64,000 bases of DNA from the NCBI RefSeq assembly GCF_900102905.1, contig NZ_FNFV01000001.1, forward strand, positions 379,501 through 443,500, read 5' to 3'. The notes beneath the pieces are model-generated. The model ran no database searches, was not told the DNA's origin, and saw only the letters and a list, made by a program, of their open reading frames with translations. The translations under genes were made by a program, and so were the position numbers. Position 1 is the stretch's first letter, and each line of letters opens with the position of its first letter. Below, in pieces: positions 49,650-58,142 of this stretch. Source of the stretch: Meinhardsimonia xiamenensis (lineage in GTDB: Bacteria; Pseudomonadota; Alphaproteobacteria; Rhodobacterales; Rhodobacteraceae).

Positions 49650-50522
49650 ATGTCCAAACGTCACGCGATCGGAAACCCCGGCTCGGTGGCCGCGCAGGCG
49701 CTGGAGCGCGGCGCGAAATGGGTGAGCGAGGCGATCGCCAGCATCGGTAGCCCCGCGGGCGCCGCGGATTCCATCCGCACATGCAGGCTGACCATGGCCG
49801 ATCTGCGCGCCGCTCTGCGGGCAGGCGCGCGCGATTTCGCTAGGTTCCGCAGCGACGTGATGTTTGTCGTCGCACTCTACCCGGTCATCGGGCTTCTTCT
49901 GGTGGGCTTCGGCCTGCGCCTGGAGCTGATGCCGCTGATCTTTCCTATGCTGGCCGGTTTCGCCCTGCTCGGCCCTGCGGCGGCTGTGGGAGTTTATGAG
50001 ATGAGCCGGCGCGCCGAGGCCGGCGAGCCCGTCAATTGGGCAACCGCCCTCGCTGTCGTGACGCGCCCCGGCTTTATTGCAGTGCTCGTTCTGGGACTGG
50101 GTCTTTTCGCCTTGTTCCTGGCATGGATGCTCGCCGCGGCGGCGATCTACGCGCTCACGCTCGGTCCCGAGCCCCCGGCATCGCTCGAGAGCTTCGTGCG
50201 CGAGGTCTTCACCACGCCGGCCGGCTGGGCGATGATCGTCATCGGATTCGCGGTTGGCTTCGTCTTCGCCGCCATCGCGCTGGCCGTCGGCGTGGTTTCC
50301 TTCCCGCTGCTGGTCGATCGCCCTGTCGGCGTTCCGGCGGCGGTGGCCGTTTCGCTGCGCGTGACGCGCGAGAACCCGCGCGTGATTGCCACCTGGGGCC
50401 TCATCGTTTCGCTTGCCCTCGCGCTCGGCGCGCTGCCGGCACTGATCGGCCTGATTGTCGTGCTGCCGATCCTCGGGCATGCCACCTGGCACCTCTACCG
50501 CCGGGCGGTACGGCCGACCTGA
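49650..50522 (+). CDS. DUF2189 membrane protein
   Basis: A 290-residue membrane protein. The conserved core LTMADLRAALRAGARDFARFRSDVMFVVALYPVIGLLLV and LLGPAAAVGVYEMSRRAEAGEPVNWATAL fits the DUF2189 family of alpha- and gammaproteobacteria. About six helices are visible; function unknown. The ATG at 49650 is preceded by GAGGAGGAG. It converges with the quinone oxidoreductase gene. Confidence 0.85.
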   Translation: MSKRHAIGNPGSVAAQALERGAKWVSEAIASIGSPAGAADSIRTCRLTMADLRAALRAGARDFARFRSDVMFVVALYPVIGLLLVGFGLRLELMPLIFPMLAGFALLGPAAAVGVYEMSRRAEAGEPVNWATALAVVTRPGFIAVLVLGLGLFALFLAWMLAAAAIYALTLGPEPPASLESFVREVFTTPAGWAMIVIGFAVGFVFAAIALAVGVVSFPLLVDRPVGVPAAVAVSLRVTRENPRVIATWGLIVSLALALGALPALIGLIVVLPILGHATWHLYRRAVRPT

Positions 50523-50545
50523 GCCCGCCGCTCACGCGGGACACC

Positions 50546-51529
50546 TCACACGGTGATGATCGTCTGGCCGACCGTCTGCCGCGCTTCCAGGGCGCGGTGG
50601 GCATCGGCCACCTTCTCGAGCGGGAACCGCTGGGCGATGTCGATCTTCACCTCGCCCTTCAGCACCTTGTCAAAGAGCCGCCGCGCCATCGCCTGGCAGG
50701 TCTCGAAGTCACCGATATGGGTAAAGAGCGTCGGCCGCGTCAGCTTCAGCGAGCCCTTCTGAGCAAGCATTCCGATGTTGAAGGGCGGCACGGGCCCCGA
50801 GGCATTCCCGAAGCTGATCATCATGCCAAGCGGCTCGAGGCAGTCCAGCGAGCCGTCGAAGGTGTCCTTGCCGACCGAATCCATCACCACGGGCACGCCG
50901 CGGCCGCCGGTGATCTCGCGGGTGCGGGCGACGAAATCTTCTTCGCGGTAGTTGATGCAGTGCTCGGCGCCATGCTCGAGCGCGAGGCGGCACTTCTCGG
51001 CCGAGCCGGCGGTGCCGATCAGCCGGATGCCCTCGGACTTCGCCCACTGGCAGGCGATGAGCCCCACGCCCCCGGCGGCAGCATGGAAGAGCACGAAGTC
51101 GCCCTTCGAAATGGGGTGGGTGCGCTCGAAGAGATACTGCACCGTCAGCCCCTTGAGCATCATCGCCGCCCCTTCCTCGAAGCTGATGCCCTCGGGAAGC
51201 GGGCAGACTTGCGCGGCGGGCAGCACGCGCGCCTCCGCATAGGCGCCCGGCACGGCCGAGGCATAGGCGGCGCGATCGCCCGGTCTGAGGTGCGTCACGC
51301 CCTCGCCCACCGCCTCGATCACGCCCGCGCCCTCCATGCCGAGTGCGGCAGGGAGCTTCAGGGGGTAAAGGCCGGTGCGCTGGTAGATGTCGATGAAGTT
51401 GAGCCCGATGGCCTTGTGGCGGATGCGCACCTCGCCGGGGCCGGGCTCGCCCACCTCGCGCTCGACGATCCTGAGCACCTCCGGCCCGCCGAATTCCTCG
51501 ATGATGACGGTCTTCGCTGTCTCGGCCAT
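50546..51529 (-). CDS. NADPH:quinone oxidoreductase (zinc-free MDR family)
   Basis: A 327-residue medium-chain dehydrogenase/reductase. N-terminal VIIEEFGGPEVLRIVEREVGEPGPGEVRIRHKAIGLNFIDIYQRTGLYP and the nucleotide loop HAAAGGVGLIACQWAKSEG are QOR-specific; zinc ligands are absent. The ATG at 51529 has GGAG 8 nt upstream, better than the GTG at 51538 that overlaps the ugd stop. It follows ugd by 5 bp. Confidence 0.9.
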   Translation of the reverse strand: MAETAKTVIIEEFGGPEVLRIVEREVGEPGPGEVRIRHKAIGLNFIDIYQRTGLYPLKLPAALGMEGAGVIEAVGEGVTHLRPGDRAAYASAVPGAYAEARVLPAAQVCPLPEGISFEEGAAMMLKGLTVQYLFERTHPISKGDFVLFHAAAGGVGLIACQWAKSEGIRLIGTAGSAEKCRLALEHGAEHCINYREEDFVARTREITGGRGVPVVMDSVGKDTFDGSLDCLEPLGMMISFGNASGPVPPFNIGMLAQKGSLKLTRPTLFTHIGDFETCQAMARRLFDKVLKGEVKIDIAQRFPLEKVADAHRALEARQTVGQTIITV

Positions 51530-51534
51530 CCCTG

Positions 51535-52860
51535 TCACTCCTGCTTCGGTGCTGTCCCCCGGCCCACGGCGACATAGGCCTCAAAGCCTGCCGCGCGCGC
51601 GTCTTCGGGGTCGTAGATGTTGCGCAGATCGGCCATGCGCGGATGCGCCATCGCCTGGGCGAGCCGCCTGAGGTCAAGCGCGCGGAAGGCGTTCCACTCG
51701 GTCAGGATCACCAGCGCATCGGCGCCCTCGGCCGCGGTGTAGGGGTCGTCGAGCCACTCCACGCCGGGCAGGAGCGCCTCCCCCTCGCGCCGACCCTGGG
51801 GGTCGACCACGCGCACCTTGGCCCCGCCGCCCACCAGCGCGGGCACGATGGTGAGAGATGGCGCCTCGCGCATGTCGTCGGTGTTGGGCTTGAAGGTGAC
51901 GCCGAGCACGGCCACGCGGCGCCCGTTCACCGAGCCGTCGCAGAGATCGACGATCTTGTCGATCATGCGCCGCTTGACCTCGTCATTGACCTTGATGACC
52001 GTCTCGACGATCTGCATGGGCACAGCATGCTCCTGCCCGATGCGGGCGAGCGCGCGCGTGTCCTTCGGAAAGCACGAGCCGCCGAAGCCCGGACCTGCGT
52101 GCAGGAACTTGGGGCCGATCCGGTTGTCGAGTCCGATGCCGCGGGCGACCTCCTTCGCATCCGCGCCGACCCGCTCGCACAGCGCGGCGATCTCGTTGAT
52201 GAAGGTGATCTTGGTGGCCAGAAAGGCGTTGGCGGCGTACTTGATCATCTCCGCCGATTCGAGATCGGTGGTGACGATGGGGAAGTCGCGCAGATAGAGC
52301 GGCCGGTAGATCTCGGCCATCACCTTCGCGGCGCGGTCGGATTCGACGCCGACCACCACCCGGTCGGGGCGCATGAAGTCGTCGATCGCCGCGCCCTCGC
52401 GCAGGAATTCGGGGTTCGATGCCACGTCGAACTCGGCCTCGGGGTTGGCGCGGGCAATCGCCTCGGCCACCTTGCGGTTGGTGCCGACCGGCACGGTGGA
52501 CTTGGTGACCACCACGGTATAGCCGGTGAGCGCGCGGGCAATCTCCTCGGCCGCAGCCATCACATAGCTCAGGTCCGCGTGCCCGTCGCCGCGCCGCGTG
52601 GGCGTACCGACCGCGATGAAGACGGCATCGGCCCCGTCCACCGCCGACGCAAGATCGGTGGTGAAGGAAAGGCGCCCCTCGCGGCTGTTGCGTGCAAGCA
52701 GTTCGTCAAGGCCGGGCTCGTAGATCGGCACCTTGCCCGCCCGCAGCATGTCGATCTTGGCCGGGTCGCGGTCAACGCAGACGACCTCATGGCCGAAGTC
52801 CGAAAAACACGTTCCCGAGACGAGGCCCACATAACCTGTCCCGACCATTGCAATGCGCAT
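51535..52860 (-). CDS. ugd: UDP-glucose 6-dehydrogenase
   Basis: A 441-residue enzyme oxidising UDP-glucose to UDP-glucuronate for polysaccharides. MRIAMVGTGYVGLVSGTCFSDFGHEV (NAD loop), AVGTPTRRGDGHADL, ALVTKSTVPVGT-like VVVTKSTVPVGTNR, and GPGFGGSCFPKDTRAL with the catalytic Cys (about residue 260) are present. It lies 72 bp downstream of the polyamine permease genes on the same strand, but its role is unrelated to them. Confidence 0.93.
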   Translation of the reverse strand: MRIAMVGTGYVGLVSGTCFSDFGHEVVCVDRDPAKIDMLRAGKVPIYEPGLDELLARNSREGRLSFTTDLASAVDGADAVFIAVGTPTRRGDGHADLSYVMAAAEEIARALTGYTVVVTKSTVPVGTNRKVAEAIARANPEAEFDVASNPEFLREGAAIDDFMRPDRVVVGVESDRAAKVMAEIYRPLYLRDFPIVTTDLESAEMIKYAANAFLATKITFINEIAALCERVGADAKEVARGIGLDNRIGPKFLHAGPGFGGSCFPKDTRALARIGQEHAVPMQIVETVIKVNDEVKRRMIDKIVDLCDGSVNGRRVAVLGVTFKPNTDDMREAPSLTIVPALVGGGAKVRVVDPQGRREGEALLPGVEWLDDPYTAAEGADALVILTEWNAFRALDLRRLAQAMAHPRMADLRNIYDPEDARAAGFEAYVAVGRGTAPKQE

Positions 52861-52932
52861 GAGAAATGCTCCGTTCGGCAGTACATGCGCCTTGGTAACC
52901 CAAAGCGCGCGGCGGTCAACCGCGTGACCGTG

Positions 52933-53751
52933 TCAGGCGCCGGCGATTGCGGCGCGCGTATCCTGCATCTGCCGGGCGATCGAGCGCTTGGAGATGAGCG
53001 AAGCAGTGATGACCCCGACGGCGACAATGGCGATCAGGATGGTCGAAAGCGCGTTGATCTCGGGACTGACGCCGAGGCGCACCGAGGAGAAGATCTTGAT
53101 GGGCAGCGTCGTCGCCGAGGGGCCGGCGGTGAAGGAGGCGATGACCAGATCATCAAGCGACAGGGTGAAGGCCAGAAGCCAGCCCGCGATTACCGCCGGC
53201 GCAATGATCGGCAGCGTGACGAGACGAAAGGCCTCGAAGGGCGTGCAGCCGAGATCCAGCGCCGCTTCCTCGATCGAGCGGTCGAAGCTGACGAGGCGGG
53301 AGGAGACCACGACCGAGACGTAGCACATCGAGAAGGTGGTGTGCGCGAGCACGATCGTGGTGATGCCGCGGTCAAGGTCGATGGCGATAAACAGGAGCAG
53401 GAGCGACAGGCCCGTGATCACCTCGGGCATCACGAGCGGCGCATAGATCATGCCCGAGAACAGCGTGCGCCCCAGAAAACGTCCCCCGCGCACCAGCGCA
53501 TGGGCGGCCATCGTCCCCAGCACGGTGGCCAGAGTCGAGGAGACGACGGCCACGCGCAGTGTCACCCAGGCGGCATCGAGGAACGCCTCGTTGCGGATGA
53601 GCTCGCCATACCAGCGGGTCGAGAAGCCGGCCCAGACCGTTACCAGCTTCGAGGCGTTGAAGCTGTAGACGATGAGGATGAGCATCGGCAGGTAGAGAAA
53701 GGCAAAGCCCAGCGTCAGCGAGGTGAGGTTGAACCAGGAAAACCGCCTCAC
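52933..53751 (-). CDS. potI: polyamine ABC transporter permease, PotI/PotC-like
   Basis: A 272-residue inner-membrane permease of the MetI type. The EAA loop is EEAALDLGCTPFEAFRLVTLPIIAPAVIAG, and FLYLPMLILIVYSFNASK is the usual start of PotC/PotI. No ATG fits; a GTG at 53751 overlaps the stop of the other permease (GTGA). It is the last gene of the potFGHI order. Confidence 0.88.
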   Translation of the reverse strand: MRRFSWFNLTSLTLGFAFLYLPMLILIVYSFNASKLVTVWAGFSTRWYGELIRNEAFLDAAWVTLRVAVVSSTLATVLGTMAAHALVRGGRFLGRTLFSGMIYAPLVMPEVITGLSLLLLFIAIDLDRGITTIVLAHTTFSMCYVSVVVSSRLVSFDRSIEEAALDLGCTPFEAFRLVTLPIIAPAVIAGWLLAFTLSLDDLVIASFTAGPSATTLPIKIFSSVRLGVSPEINALSTILIAIVAVGVITASLISKRSIARQMQDTRAAIAGA

Positions 53752-54650
53752 TGTTCCGCCTCCCGTGCCTTCTGCTCGTTGCGCTGGAAGAGGATGATCG
53801 GCACGATCAGGATGAGAAGCAGCACCACCGCCACCGCCGAGGCCACCGGCCAGTCGCGGTTGGAGAAGAACTCCTCCCACAGCACCTTGCCCACCATGAG
53901 CGTGCGCGAGCCGCCCAGAAGCGAAGGGATGACGAACTCGCCAAGGGCGGGGATGAAGACCAGAAAGCAGCCGGCGATGATCCCGGGGCGGGCAAGCGGC
54001 ACGGTGACGAGCCAGAAGCTCTGCGTCCGGCTGCAGCCGAGATCCTCGGCCGCCTCAATGAGCGAGACGTCGAGCTTGTCGAGGGTGGCGTAGATCGGCA
54101 GCACCATGAACGGCAGATAGGTGTACACGATGCCGATGTAGACGGCCGTGGGCGTGTTGAGGATCATCAGCGGCTCGTCGATCAGCCCAAGCCACATGAG
54201 CGCACGGTTCAGCACGCCTTCCTGGGCGAGAATGCCCATCCACGAATAGACGCGGATGAGGAAAGAGGTCCAGAAGGGGAGGATGACCCCCATCAGCAGG
54301 GTCGGGCGCCAGTGCACTGGAGCGCAGGCCATGCCGTAGGCGATGGGAAAGCCCACGAGAAGGGTGAGAAAGGTGGCGAAGGCGGCGATCCAGAGACTCG
54401 AGAGATATGCCTTCCAATAGAGGTCGTCCGTCGTGAGGAAGACGTAGTTTTCAAAGTCGAGCCCGGCGACGAATTCGCGCACGCCCTCCCAGCCGCGGGA
54501 GAGGTCAAGCGTGGGCGTGTAGGGAGGAATCGAAAGCGCGGGGTCGGAAAGCGAGATTTTCAGAACGATGAGAAAGGGCACCAGAAACAGCGCCAGAAGC
54601 CACAGATAGGGCACCCCGATCACCAGCCAGCGCCGCAACTTGCCGGTCAT
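53748..54650 (-). CDS. potH: polyamine ABC transporter permease, PotH/PotB-like
   Basis: A 300-residue permease. VPYLWLLALFLVPFLIVLKISLSDP at the N-terminus and the EAA loop EAAEDLGCSRTQSFWLVTVPLARPGIIAG mark the PotB/PotH branch; YTYLPFMVLPIYATL is also typical. About 200 bp separate it from the ATPase gene, a gap with no other gene seen. It is translationally coupled to the second permease. Confidence 0.9.
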   Translation of the reverse strand: MTGKLRRWLVIGVPYLWLLALFLVPFLIVLKISLSDPALSIPPYTPTLDLSRGWEGVREFVAGLDFENYVFLTTDDLYWKAYLSSLWIAAFATFLTLLVGFPIAYGMACAPVHWRPTLLMGVILPFWTSFLIRVYSWMGILAQEGVLNRALMWLGLIDEPLMILNTPTAVYIGIVYTYLPFMVLPIYATLDKLDVSLIEAAEDLGCSRTQSFWLVTVPLARPGIIAGCFLVFIPALGEFVIPSLLGGSRTLMVGKVLWEEFFSNRDWPVASAVAVVLLLILIVPIILFQRNEQKAREAEQ

Positions 54651-54853
54651 GCGTGATGCTCCCGCAAGAGCCTTTCGCCAACGGCGTTGATACCGCGCGA
54701 TCTCCGGCTGGTTCTTGCCCGGCGCGACGCGCCGGGCAGCGCCCGACCCGCCCCGTCGGGCCGGGCGCTGTCACCCGGCTTGTGCGCCGCAACCTGGCAA
54801 ACCGTCGGAGCGTGCGGTGGCGATGGATTTCTGATTGCCGCGCGTCGCATCGC

Positions 54854-56002
54854 CTAACCTTTCAGGACCAATCCCGCGCTGTCTGACCACGAAAGCCACA
54901 CGTCCTCGCCCCAGGTGTGTTCGCGGGCGTGGAAGCGGTCCGTGTTCACGGTCTGGGCGCGCAGCACGTGCCCGGTGGAAAGCACGACGTGGTAGGTGGA
55001 GATATTGCCCAGATAGGCGATGTCCTCGATGCGCCCGCGCACCGCGTTGGCCGCGCCCGCCGGCCGTTCACTCGAAATCCGCACCTTTTCCGGGCGGATG
55101 GCAAGCGTGACCTTCTCGCCCGCCGCCGGTGCGGGCTTCGGGGCGAGCCCGCCAAGGGGCGTCTGCCCCTCGGCCCAGTGAAGACGCGCGGTTTCACCCT
55201 CCACCGCTGCCAGCCGGCCCTCGATGAGGTTGATTTCACCAATGAAATCGGCCACGTAGGCGTTGGCCGGAAACTCGTAGATCCGGTCGGGCGTGTCCAC
55301 CTGCTCAAGCCGGCCGTCGCGCATCACTGCCACGCGGCTTGCCACGGTCATCGCTTCCTCCTGGTCGTGGGTGACGATGACGAATGTGGTGCCGGTCTTT
55401 TCCTGAATCCCCATCAGCTCGAACTGGGTTTCCTGCCTGAGCTTCTTGTCGAGCGCGCCGAGTGGCTCGTCGAGCAACAGCAGCTTCGGGGCCTTCGCGA
55501 GCGCCCGCGCCAGAGCCACGCGCTGCTTCTGCCCGCCCGAGATCTGATGCGGCTTGCGCCGCGCGAAACGCGTGAGCTGCACGAGCTTGAGCATCTCCTC
55601 CACACGCTCGGCGATCACATCGCGCGGCAGCCTGTCGCGCCTGAGGCCGAAGGCGATGTTGTCCCACACGCTCAGATGCGGAAACAGGGCGTAGGACTGG
55701 AACATCATGTTCACCGGCCGGCGGTTGGGCGGCACGCCGGCCAGATCGCGCCCCTCAAGCAGGATCTGCCCCTCGGTCACCTCCTCGAAACCGGCGAGCA
55801 TGCGCATCAAGGTGGTCTTGCCGCAGCCCGAGGGGCCGAGAAGGGCGAAGAACTCCCGTTCATAGATCTTCAGGTCGAGCCCGTCGACGGCGGTGAAGGA
55901 GCCGAACCTCTTGGTCACGCCGCGAAACTCGATGAGCGGCCTGGCCTGGGGGTCGGCCCAGGGCGCGAACACGGCCGGAGCGGAGGAAACGGTTTGTGGC
56001 AT
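54854..56002 (-). CDS. potG: polyamine ABC transporter ATP-binding protein, PotG/PotA-like
   Basis: A 382-residue ATPase: Walker A GPSGCGKTT, Q loop MFQSYALFPHLSV, signature ISGGQKQRVALARAL, Walker B LLLLDEPLGALD, H loop VTHDQEEA, and a C-terminal TOBE domain with AIRPEKVRI. VNMMFQSYALFPHL and GALDKKLR are PotG-like. The start is uncertain: 56002 (MPQTVSSAP) matches known lengths, 56020 is an alternative, and no clear Shine-Dalgarno precedes either. It follows potF by 56 bp. Confidence 0.91.
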   Translation of the reverse strand: MPQTVSSAPAVFAPWADPQARPLIEFRGVTKRFGSFTAVDGLDLKIYEREFFALLGPSGCGKTTLMRMLAGFEEVTEGQILLEGRDLAGVPPNRRPVNMMFQSYALFPHLSVWDNIAFGLRRDRLPRDVIAERVEEMLKLVQLTRFARRKPHQISGGQKQRVALARALAKAPKLLLLDEPLGALDKKLRQETQFELMGIQEKTGTTFVIVTHDQEEAMTVASRVAVMRDGRLEQVDTPDRIYEFPANAYVADFIGEINLIEGRLAAVEGETARLHWAEGQTPLGGLAPKPAPAAGEKVTLAIRPEKVRISSERPAGAANAVRGRIEDIAYLGNISTYHVVLSTGHVLRAQTVNTDRFHAREHTWGEDVWLSWSDSAGLVLKG

Positions 56003-56058
56003 CGCGGGAAAGCGGCGCATCGGCGCCCGCGAGCCGGGGCCCGCGGGCGCCTTCGGCT

Positions 56059-57159
56059 TCAGGTGCCTGACTTGATCTTGGTCCACAGGCGGGTGACGAA
56101 CCTCTGCACCCGCGGCTCGTAGGGCGTGGTGGTGAAGAGGTTCTTCATCGTCTCCTCGTCGGGGTAGATGGCCGGATCCTCGAGAATCTCGGGCAGGATG
56201 TAGGGCCAGCTGCCCTTGTTGCCGTTGGCGTAGTAGACATAGTTCGTCGCCGCGGCGATGTTCTCGGGTTCCATCATGAAGTTGATGAAGGCATGCGCGC
56301 CTTCTGGGTTCGGCGCATCGACCGGGATCGCCATCTGGTCAAACCACATCTGCGCCCCTTCCTTCGGCGCGTGATAGGCGATCTCCACGCCGTTGTCGGC
56401 CTCGTCGGCGCGGTCGCGGGCCTGCAGCACGTCGCCCGACCAGCCCACGGCCACGCAGATTTCGCCATTGGCCAGTGCGTTGATGTATTCGGAATTGTGG
56501 AACTTCTGGATGTAGGGGCGGATCGCTGCATAGACCGGCTCGACCTTGGCGATCACGTCCGGGTCATGGCTGTCGGGATTCTCGCCGAGGTATTTCAGCG
56601 CCATGGGGATCATCTCCGAGGGCGCGTCGAGGAAATGCACGCCGCAGCTGGCGAGCTTCTCCATGTTGGCCGGATCGAAGACGAGCGAGAGGCTGTCGAT
56701 CGGCGCGTCCTCGCCCAGCACCTCGCGCACCTTGCCCACGTTCACGCCGATGCCGGTGGTGCCCCACATGTAGTTGACCGAGTATTCGTTGCCCGGGTCA
56801 TACTTGGCGGTGCGCTCCATGATCACGTCCCACATGTGGACGAGATTGGGCAGCTTCGACTTGTCGAGCTTCTGGAAGGCGCCGGCCTTGATCTGGCGTT
56901 GCAGGAAGGTGCCCGAGGGCACGACCACGTCATAGCCCGAGCCGCCGGCGAGAAGCTTCGTCTCCAGCACCTCGTTGGAGTCGAAGACATCGTAAATCAG
57001 GTCATAGCCGGTTTCGGCCTCGAATTTCTCCAGAAGGCTTTCGTCGATGTAGTCCGACCAGTTGTAGACGCGAACCTCCTCGGCCCCCGCGGCAACCGCG
57101 GTGCCGGCCACCGCAAGCGCGGCCGCCGCGGCGGTGTGCATCAGCTTCCTCTGCTTCAT
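56059..57159 (-). CDS. potF: polyamine-binding periplasmic protein, PotF/PotD-like
   Basis: 366 residues with a signal peptide (MKQRKLMHTAAAAALAVAGTAVAAGA). VRVYNWSDYIDESLLEKFEAETG is the conserved PotD/PotF opening; GYDVVVPSGTFLQRQI and NYMWGTTGIGVNV contribute the polyamine pocket in homologues. PotF-type putrescine preference is an inference from the neighbouring catabolic genes. It is divergent from the GntR regulator, with a TTTGATCAAA palindrome between them. Confidence 0.92.
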   Translation of the reverse strand: MKQRKLMHTAAAAALAVAGTAVAAGAEEVRVYNWSDYIDESLLEKFEAETGYDLIYDVFDSNEVLETKLLAGGSGYDVVVPSGTFLQRQIKAGAFQKLDKSKLPNLVHMWDVIMERTAKYDPGNEYSVNYMWGTTGIGVNVGKVREVLGEDAPIDSLSLVFDPANMEKLASCGVHFLDAPSEMIPMALKYLGENPDSHDPDVIAKVEPVYAAIRPYIQKFHNSEYINALANGEICVAVGWSGDVLQARDRADEADNGVEIAYHAPKEGAQMWFDQMAIPVDAPNPEGAHAFINFMMEPENIAAATNYVYYANGNKGSWPYILPEILEDPAIYPDEETMKNLFTTTPYEPRVQRFVTRLWTKIKSGT

Positions 57160-57218
57160 CTTCCATCTCCCACCATCGATGCGACCGCTGTTTCGCGACC
57201 GCCATCTTCCATGTACAC

Positions 57219-57230
57219 TTTTGATCAAAT
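57219..57230. promoter_or_regulatory. palindromic operator, left copy (potF/GntR gene intergenic)
   Basis: TTTTGATCAAAT with perfect core TTTGATCAAA (57220-57229), 60 bp before the potF ATG and about 85 bp before the regulator start. The same 12-mer occurs in opposite orientation at 57977-57988. It is the probable binding site of the GntR-family protein. Confidence 0.65.
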
Positions 57231-57314
57231 ATCCGATTCGAGGCTCCCGTCAAAACCCTTTCTGCGCTTGGGAGCGTCGTGCGGTGGCGTCCGTCCAGGG
57301 TTGAGAGAGGTGAG

Positions 57315-57995
57315 GTGACCGGAGGCGCATCCACGACCGAGCATGAGGCCATCCACGCCGCGCTGCGCGAGATGATCCTGTTTGGTGATCTCGCTCCGGG
57401 CGAGGCGGTGACGGTTGCCGGGCTCGCCGCGCGGGCGGGCGCGGGTACCATGCCGGTGCGCGAGGCGGTACGGCGGCTCGATTCGGAAGGCGCGCTCGAG
57501 CGCACCGGCAACCGGCGCGTGCGCGTGCCGCCAATGACCTCCGCGCGGCTCGAGCAGATTCGCGTTGCCCGCGCCGCGATCGAGCCGGAACTGGCCCGCC
57601 GCGCAGTCATCCTCGCGCGTTCCGAAGGCCGCGAGGCCGAGCTGGCGGATGAGCTGAAGGGAATCGACAGTCAACTCGACCTCGCCATAGAGTCGGGGGA
57701 CATCAGGGGCTATTTGCGGTTCAATTTCAAGTTCCACTTCCATCTCTACACCGTGGCCCAGGCCGAGGTGCTGGAGCGCATCGCCCTCTCTCTCTGGCTT
57801 CAGGTGGCGCCGAGTCTGCGGATCATGTGCGGCCGTTACGGCACCGGCAATCTGCCCGACCTGCACGAACAGGTGATCGCGGGAGTTCGCACGGGTGATG
57901 CGGAGGCAGTGGCCGGGGCCGTTGCGGGCGACATCGCTCAGGGGATGGACGGGGTGGCCGCCCTGCTCGGCTCAAGATTTGATCAAAATAATTGA
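57315..57995 (+). CDS. GntR-family (FCD) transcriptional regulator of the polyamine genes
   Basis: 226 residues: winged HTH (IHAALREMILFGDLAPGEAVTVAGLAARAGAGTMPVREAVRRLDSEGAL) and a C-terminal FCD ligand domain (RAAIEPELARRAV, FHFHLYTVA, LHEQVIAGVRTGDAEAV), with the His/Asp residues that bind metal or carboxylate ligands in FCD proteins. The GTG at 57315 follows GAGAGAGGTGAG; a GTG at 57279 is possible. The stop region itself contains the right-hand operator. It lies between uptake and catabolic genes and likely controls both. Confidence 0.88.
   Translation: MTGGASTTEHEAIHAALREMILFGDLAPGEAVTVAGLAARAGAGTMPVREAVRRLDSEGALERTGNRRVRVPPMTSARLEQIRVARAAIEPELARRAVILARSEGREAELADELKGIDSQLDLAIESGDIRGYLRFNFKFHFHLYTVAQAEVLERIALSLWLQVAPSLRIMCGRYGTGNLPDLHEQVIAGVRTGDAEAVAGAVAGDIAQGMDGVAALLGSRFDQNN
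57977..57988. promoter_or_regulatory. palindromic operator, right copy (end of GntR gene)
   Basis: ATTTGATCAAAA, the reverse complement of the left copy. It encodes the last residues (Phe-Asp-Gln) of the regulator and lies 155 bp before the glutamine-synthetase-like start, suggesting repression of that promoter. Confidence 0.62.
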
Positions 57996-58142
57996 CCGTC
58001 TCCGCGCGATTGCCTAGTCTGCGCGCGATCACCCCTCCGCGGGACTTCCGCGCGCCAACCTACGGTGATGCCTTGCGGGGTGCGGGGTGGCTTTGGCCGG
58101 TGCCCGCCGGTGCCGGAATTGAACAGCAGCAACGAGGCTCCC

